Assembly: GCF_029869925.1 (NCBI RefSeq)
Contig: NZ_CP118605.1
Coordinates: 3,190,001-3,254,000, forward strand
Direction of reading: 5' to 3'
DNA length: 64,000 nucleotides
Origin: Microbulbifer bruguierae
Lineage (GTDB): Bacteria; Pseudomonadota; Gammaproteobacteria; Pseudomonadales; Cellvibrionaceae
The notes beneath the pieces were generated by a model, which did no database searches, was not told the DNA's origin, and saw only the letters and a program-made list of their open reading frames with translations. Of this stretch, positions 61,760 through 64,000 are shown one piece after another. Both the position numbers and the translations under genes were made by a program. Position 1 is the stretch's first letter; every line of letters starts with the position of its first letter.

Positions 61760-63586
61760 ATGCAGAATTCCTTGCGCACAATGCTGGCACTGGTGCTCTG
61801 CGCTGGTCTCACCGCTTGTGGTGGTGGCGGTAGCAGTGGCGGAGACAACGGTGGTTCCAGCAGTTCTTCTGGTGGCTCTTCCAGCAGCTCGAGTAGCTCG
61901 TCAAGTAGCAGTTCATCCAGTTCGTCGAGCAGTTCGTCCAGTAGCAGTTCCAGTTCATCGAGCAGCTCGTCCGGCTCATCCAGCGGCAGTTCCAGTTCTT
62001 CCGGCAGTTCCAGCTCCAGTTCCGGCGCCGGCAGTATTGATGGCGGCTTTGCTGGCTACGATTACAACCTCGTCGGTGGTGCCGGTGGTCTTGTGTACAC
62101 CGTCAACAATGGCGCTGACCTGCAGGAGAAGCTGGACCAGGCCAAAGATACCAATCAGCCGATCACCATTTATATCGATGGCACCATTACCAATTTCAAT
62201 ACCGGAACCGGCACCGATATCCAGATCAAGGATATGGACAATGTGTCGCTGATCGGTGTGGGGGAAAACGGCGAGTTTGATGGTATCGGGCTGAATATTC
62301 GCCGCGCCAACAACATCATCGTGCAGAACCTGCTGTTCCACGAAGCCTGGCCCGGTCAGGAAAAGGATGCGATCAGTATCGAAGGTGATGACGACGGCTC
62401 TACCACCGGCCATATCTGGATTGACCACTGCGAACTCTACAGCTCGTTGAATGTGGATAAGGACTACTACGACGGCCTGATCGACTCCAAGAGTGGTGCC
62501 CGCTACATCACCCTGTCCTATAACTATCTCCACGACTCGTGGAAAACATCCCTGCATGGGCACACTGAAAACGACACGAATCCGGACACGGACCGGTTGG
62601 TGACTTTCCACCACAACCGCTTTGAAAATCTGGAATCCCGTGTTCCCCTGTACCGCCACGGTAAGGGTCACGTGTACAACAACTACTACAACAATATTCA
62701 CTCCACTGCGATCAACTCCCGCGCCGGTGCGGAGATGCTGATCGAGCACAACGTGTTCGAAAATACCCAGAACCCCATCGTGTCTTTTTATTCGGATGTG
62801 ATTGGCTACTGGAACCTGAATGGCAATGTGTTCGGCACTGGTGTGACCTGGACGGCCGGAAGCGGCACGGACATTACTGCGCAAAGCGGCGAGTCCACGT
62901 CCAATTACACCGTACCTTATGAGTACACCCTCGATCCTACCGATGGTCTCAAGGAGCATATCCTTGCCAACGCCGGTATCGGCAAACTGGATCAGTCGGG
63001 CCTGGAAATTCCCGATCCGGTGACGCCGGAAGGTGAAGTCCCGGTGGAAGAGGAGCCGATTCTGGAGGACGTAGCGCTTCCCTATGCGGAAAATTTTGCC
63101 AGTGATACGGCAGGTTTCTTCAGCAGCAGCTACCGGGATCTCACCGGTGCGCCCGGTGATGGCACGCCCATGTACCACAAGGTAACGGGCACTGCAGAAA
63201 TCCAGAGTGGCGCTCTCAGTCTCACCGGCAGTCGCGTTTCCATCGGCAACAGCACGCCCACCGTGAACACCACCGGCGGCGATGCGACAAATACCGGGGT
63301 TTTCGATCTGAGCGGATCCTGGCAGCTCAGCTTCAAGGTGGTGAGTGTCGCTGGCGATACGGCGAAAAACTTCCAGCTCTACGTGGATAACAACACACCG
63401 TCCAGTGGTAATTCCATCTGGGGCGGTAGTTCCAAGTTTTACCAGGTATTGCTGAGTGACCTTGTAGAGGGACAGACCTATACCGCGCCTGGCCTCTCCG
63501 CCAGCAGCAATTCGTTTGTCACCCTGAGAACGGAGAGTGGTGCCACCGTGGTGGTGGATGATCTCCTGATCGAGGCGACGCCCTGA
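61760..63586 (+). CDS. PL1 pectate lyase lipoprotein with poly-Ser linker
   Basis: A 608-residue lipoprotein (lipobox LTAC, Cys20). A Gly/Ser start is followed by a poly-Ser linker (about 32-92). The PL1 beta-helix (93-410) has HIWIDHCELYS, DYYDGLIDSK (Ca-binding Asp), ITLSYNYLHDSWKTSLHGH and catalytic RVPLYR (about 293). A beta-rich C-terminal domain of about 165 residues (443-608) looks like a carbohydrate-binding module. It cleaves polygalacturonate near the cell surface. It is closer in length and motif set to typical single-domain PL1 enzymes than either domain of the 54397 protein. Confidence 0.92.
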   Translation: MQNSLRTMLALVLCAGLTACGGGGSSGGDNGGSSSSSGGSSSSSSSSSSSSSSSSSSSSSSSSSSSSSSSSGSSSGSSSSSGSSSSSSGAGSIDGGFAGYDYNLVGGAGGLVYTVNNGADLQEKLDQAKDTNQPITIYIDGTITNFNTGTGTDIQIKDMDNVSLIGVGENGEFDGIGLNIRRANNIIVQNLLFHEAWPGQEKDAISIEGDDDGSTTGHIWIDHCELYSSLNVDKDYYDGLIDSKSGARYITLSYNYLHDSWKTSLHGHTENDTNPDTDRLVTFHHNRFENLESRVPLYRHGKGHVYNNYYNNIHSTAINSRAGAEMLIEHNVFENTQNPIVSFYSDVIGYWNLNGNVFGTGVTWTAGSGTDITAQSGESTSNYTVPYEYTLDPTDGLKEHILANAGIGKLDQSGLEIPDPVTPEGEVPVEEEPILEDVALPYAENFASDTAGFFSSSYRDLTGAPGDGTPMYHKVTGTAEIQSGALSLTGSRVSIGNSTPTVNTTGGDATNTGVFDLSGSWQLSFKVVSVAGDTAKNFQLYVDNNTPSSGNSIWGGSSKFYQVLLSDLVEGQTYTAPGLSASSNSFVTLRTESGATVVVDDLLIEATP

Positions 63587-63597
63587 TTACGGCAATC

Positions 63598-63628
63598 GGT
63601 GGTGGGCTAACGCAGCCCGCCACCTTTC
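63598..63628 (+). terminator. Probable terminator after the PL1 lipoprotein
   Basis: GGTGGTGGGCT/AGCCCGCCACC stem with loop AACGC, followed by a pyrimidine-rich TTTCCTCTTCTC tract. Confidence 0.65.
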
Positions 63629-63677
63629 CTCTTCTCTCTTCTCTCTTCTATTTCCTCTTCCCTTGCGGGAACAAAGA

Positions 63678-63782
63678 ATGAAAATAATAAAAATGCTGAA
63701 GGAACAAGCGTGGCTGATTGGCCTCACCTTTCTGCTATTACTTGCCGCTACCGACTCTTCTGCCCTATCTGGCTGGCGGTAA
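63678..63782 (+). CDS. Possible 34-residue hydrophobic small protein
   Basis: The ATG at 63678 has a weak GGGA site. The frame encodes a basic start (MKIIKMLKEQAW), a hydrophobic core (LIGLTFLLLLAATDSS) and stops at TAA. It could be a small membrane protein or the signal-peptide remnant of a lost gene; no family recognised. The rest of 63783-64000 shows no gene. Confidence 0.25.
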   Translation: MKIIKMLKEQAWLIGLTFLLLLAATDSSALSGWR

Positions 63783-63939
63783 CCAGCGGTCTGCCAACCT
63801 GCTGGAACATGTCATAGTGCGGGCATGGTGTGGGGGGTGGTCTGGCCGATTTTTGCCCCCCGCCGATTTATTCTGACACCGTTTTTTACGTGATTCCCGT
63901 CTCTATTTTTGTAGTTTTTTTACATAAAACCCCTGTTTT

Positions 63940-63960
63940 TGCCCAATTTTTGGGCATTTT
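63940..63960 (+). terminator. Terminator-like hairpin near the right edge
   Basis: TGCCCAA/TTGGGCA stem with a T loop and TTTT tail. There is no clear gene upstream except the small open frame at 63678. Confidence 0.5.
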
Positions 63961-64000
63961 GCGCTAATGCTCCGCCACTGGCAGGCCAGTCTCCAGAAAC

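Noticed and set aside
61857..62035. Short repeated DNA in poly-Ser regions resembling a CRISPR or tandem repeat array
   Set aside because: The repeats are in-frame serine codons within a secreted enzyme, with no unique spacers and no cas genes.

Overview
The window looks like a chromosomal segment of a marine, polysaccharide-degrading gammaproteobacterium of the Cellvibrionales type (Microbulbifer / Saccharophagus-like). This is inferred from several traits: long poly-serine linkers in secreted multidomain carbohydrate-active enzymes, four large TonB-dependent receptors (TBDRs), a TRAP transporter beside uronate catabolism genes, and GTAGGAGC-type REP palindromes. I see no tRNA, rRNA, CRISPR array, insertion sequence or prophage.

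Layout. 1-5.5 kb is housekeeping: an MscS-type channel cut by the window edge, a rhomboid protease, a zinc-finger/membrane/TPR protein of unknown role, and aminopeptidase PepB. 5.5-20.6 kb is the first pectin/uronate block: altronate dehydratase uxaA divergent from a FadR-type GntR regulator, a Tat-exported GH28 polygalacturonase, a TBDR, a DUF4861-GH105 fusion lipoprotein, kduI, kduD and a second TBDR. 21.2-25.6 kb is a compact periplasmic nitrate reductase operon (napEDABC). 25.8-29.0 kb holds uxuB and uxaC, separated by repetitive palindromes. 29.3-44.9 kb is a second uptake/degradation block: a TBDR divergent from a beta-helix protein, an alginate-lyase-fold protein downstream of another TBDR, a GH105-SDR-GH2 operon, and a stand-alone DUF4861 lipoprotein divergent from that operon. 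45.5-53.8 kb encodes cytoplasmic catabolism and monomer uptake: uxuA, a second uxuB-type gene, a second FadR-type regulator, kdgK and a TRAP transporter. 54.4-63.6 kb encodes three large secreted pectinases: a two-lyase PL1 protein with binding modules, a CE8 pectin methylesterase lipoprotein and a PL1 lipoprotein.

Together the genes describe pectin use from polymer to 2-keto-3-deoxygluconate phosphate. CE8 de-esterifies, PL1 and GH28 cleave, TBDRs import oligomers, GH105 and GH2 enzymes trim them, and the TRAP system imports monomers. UxaC/UxuB/UxuA/UxaA and KduI/KduD lead to KDG, which KdgK phosphorylates. No tagaturonate reductase (UxaB) and no KDPG aldolase are present in the window.

The most striking non-coding signal is an 11-bp element, roughly TGGYMTTACCA (the TNGTNNNACNA class bound by FadR-type GntR regulators). 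It recurs about twenty times, almost only in the intergenic regions of the carbohydrate genes, and several copies overlap plausible promoters. It probably defines one regulon controlled by one or both GntR regulators here. Other notable points are a promoter-operator-terminator arrangement ahead of uxaC that looks like an attenuator or a small RNA, the fused versus divergently split DUF4861/GH105 pairs, a 125-bp imperfect palindrome between uxuB and uxaC, and a perfect 24-bp hairpin between the GH2 and TBDR genes.
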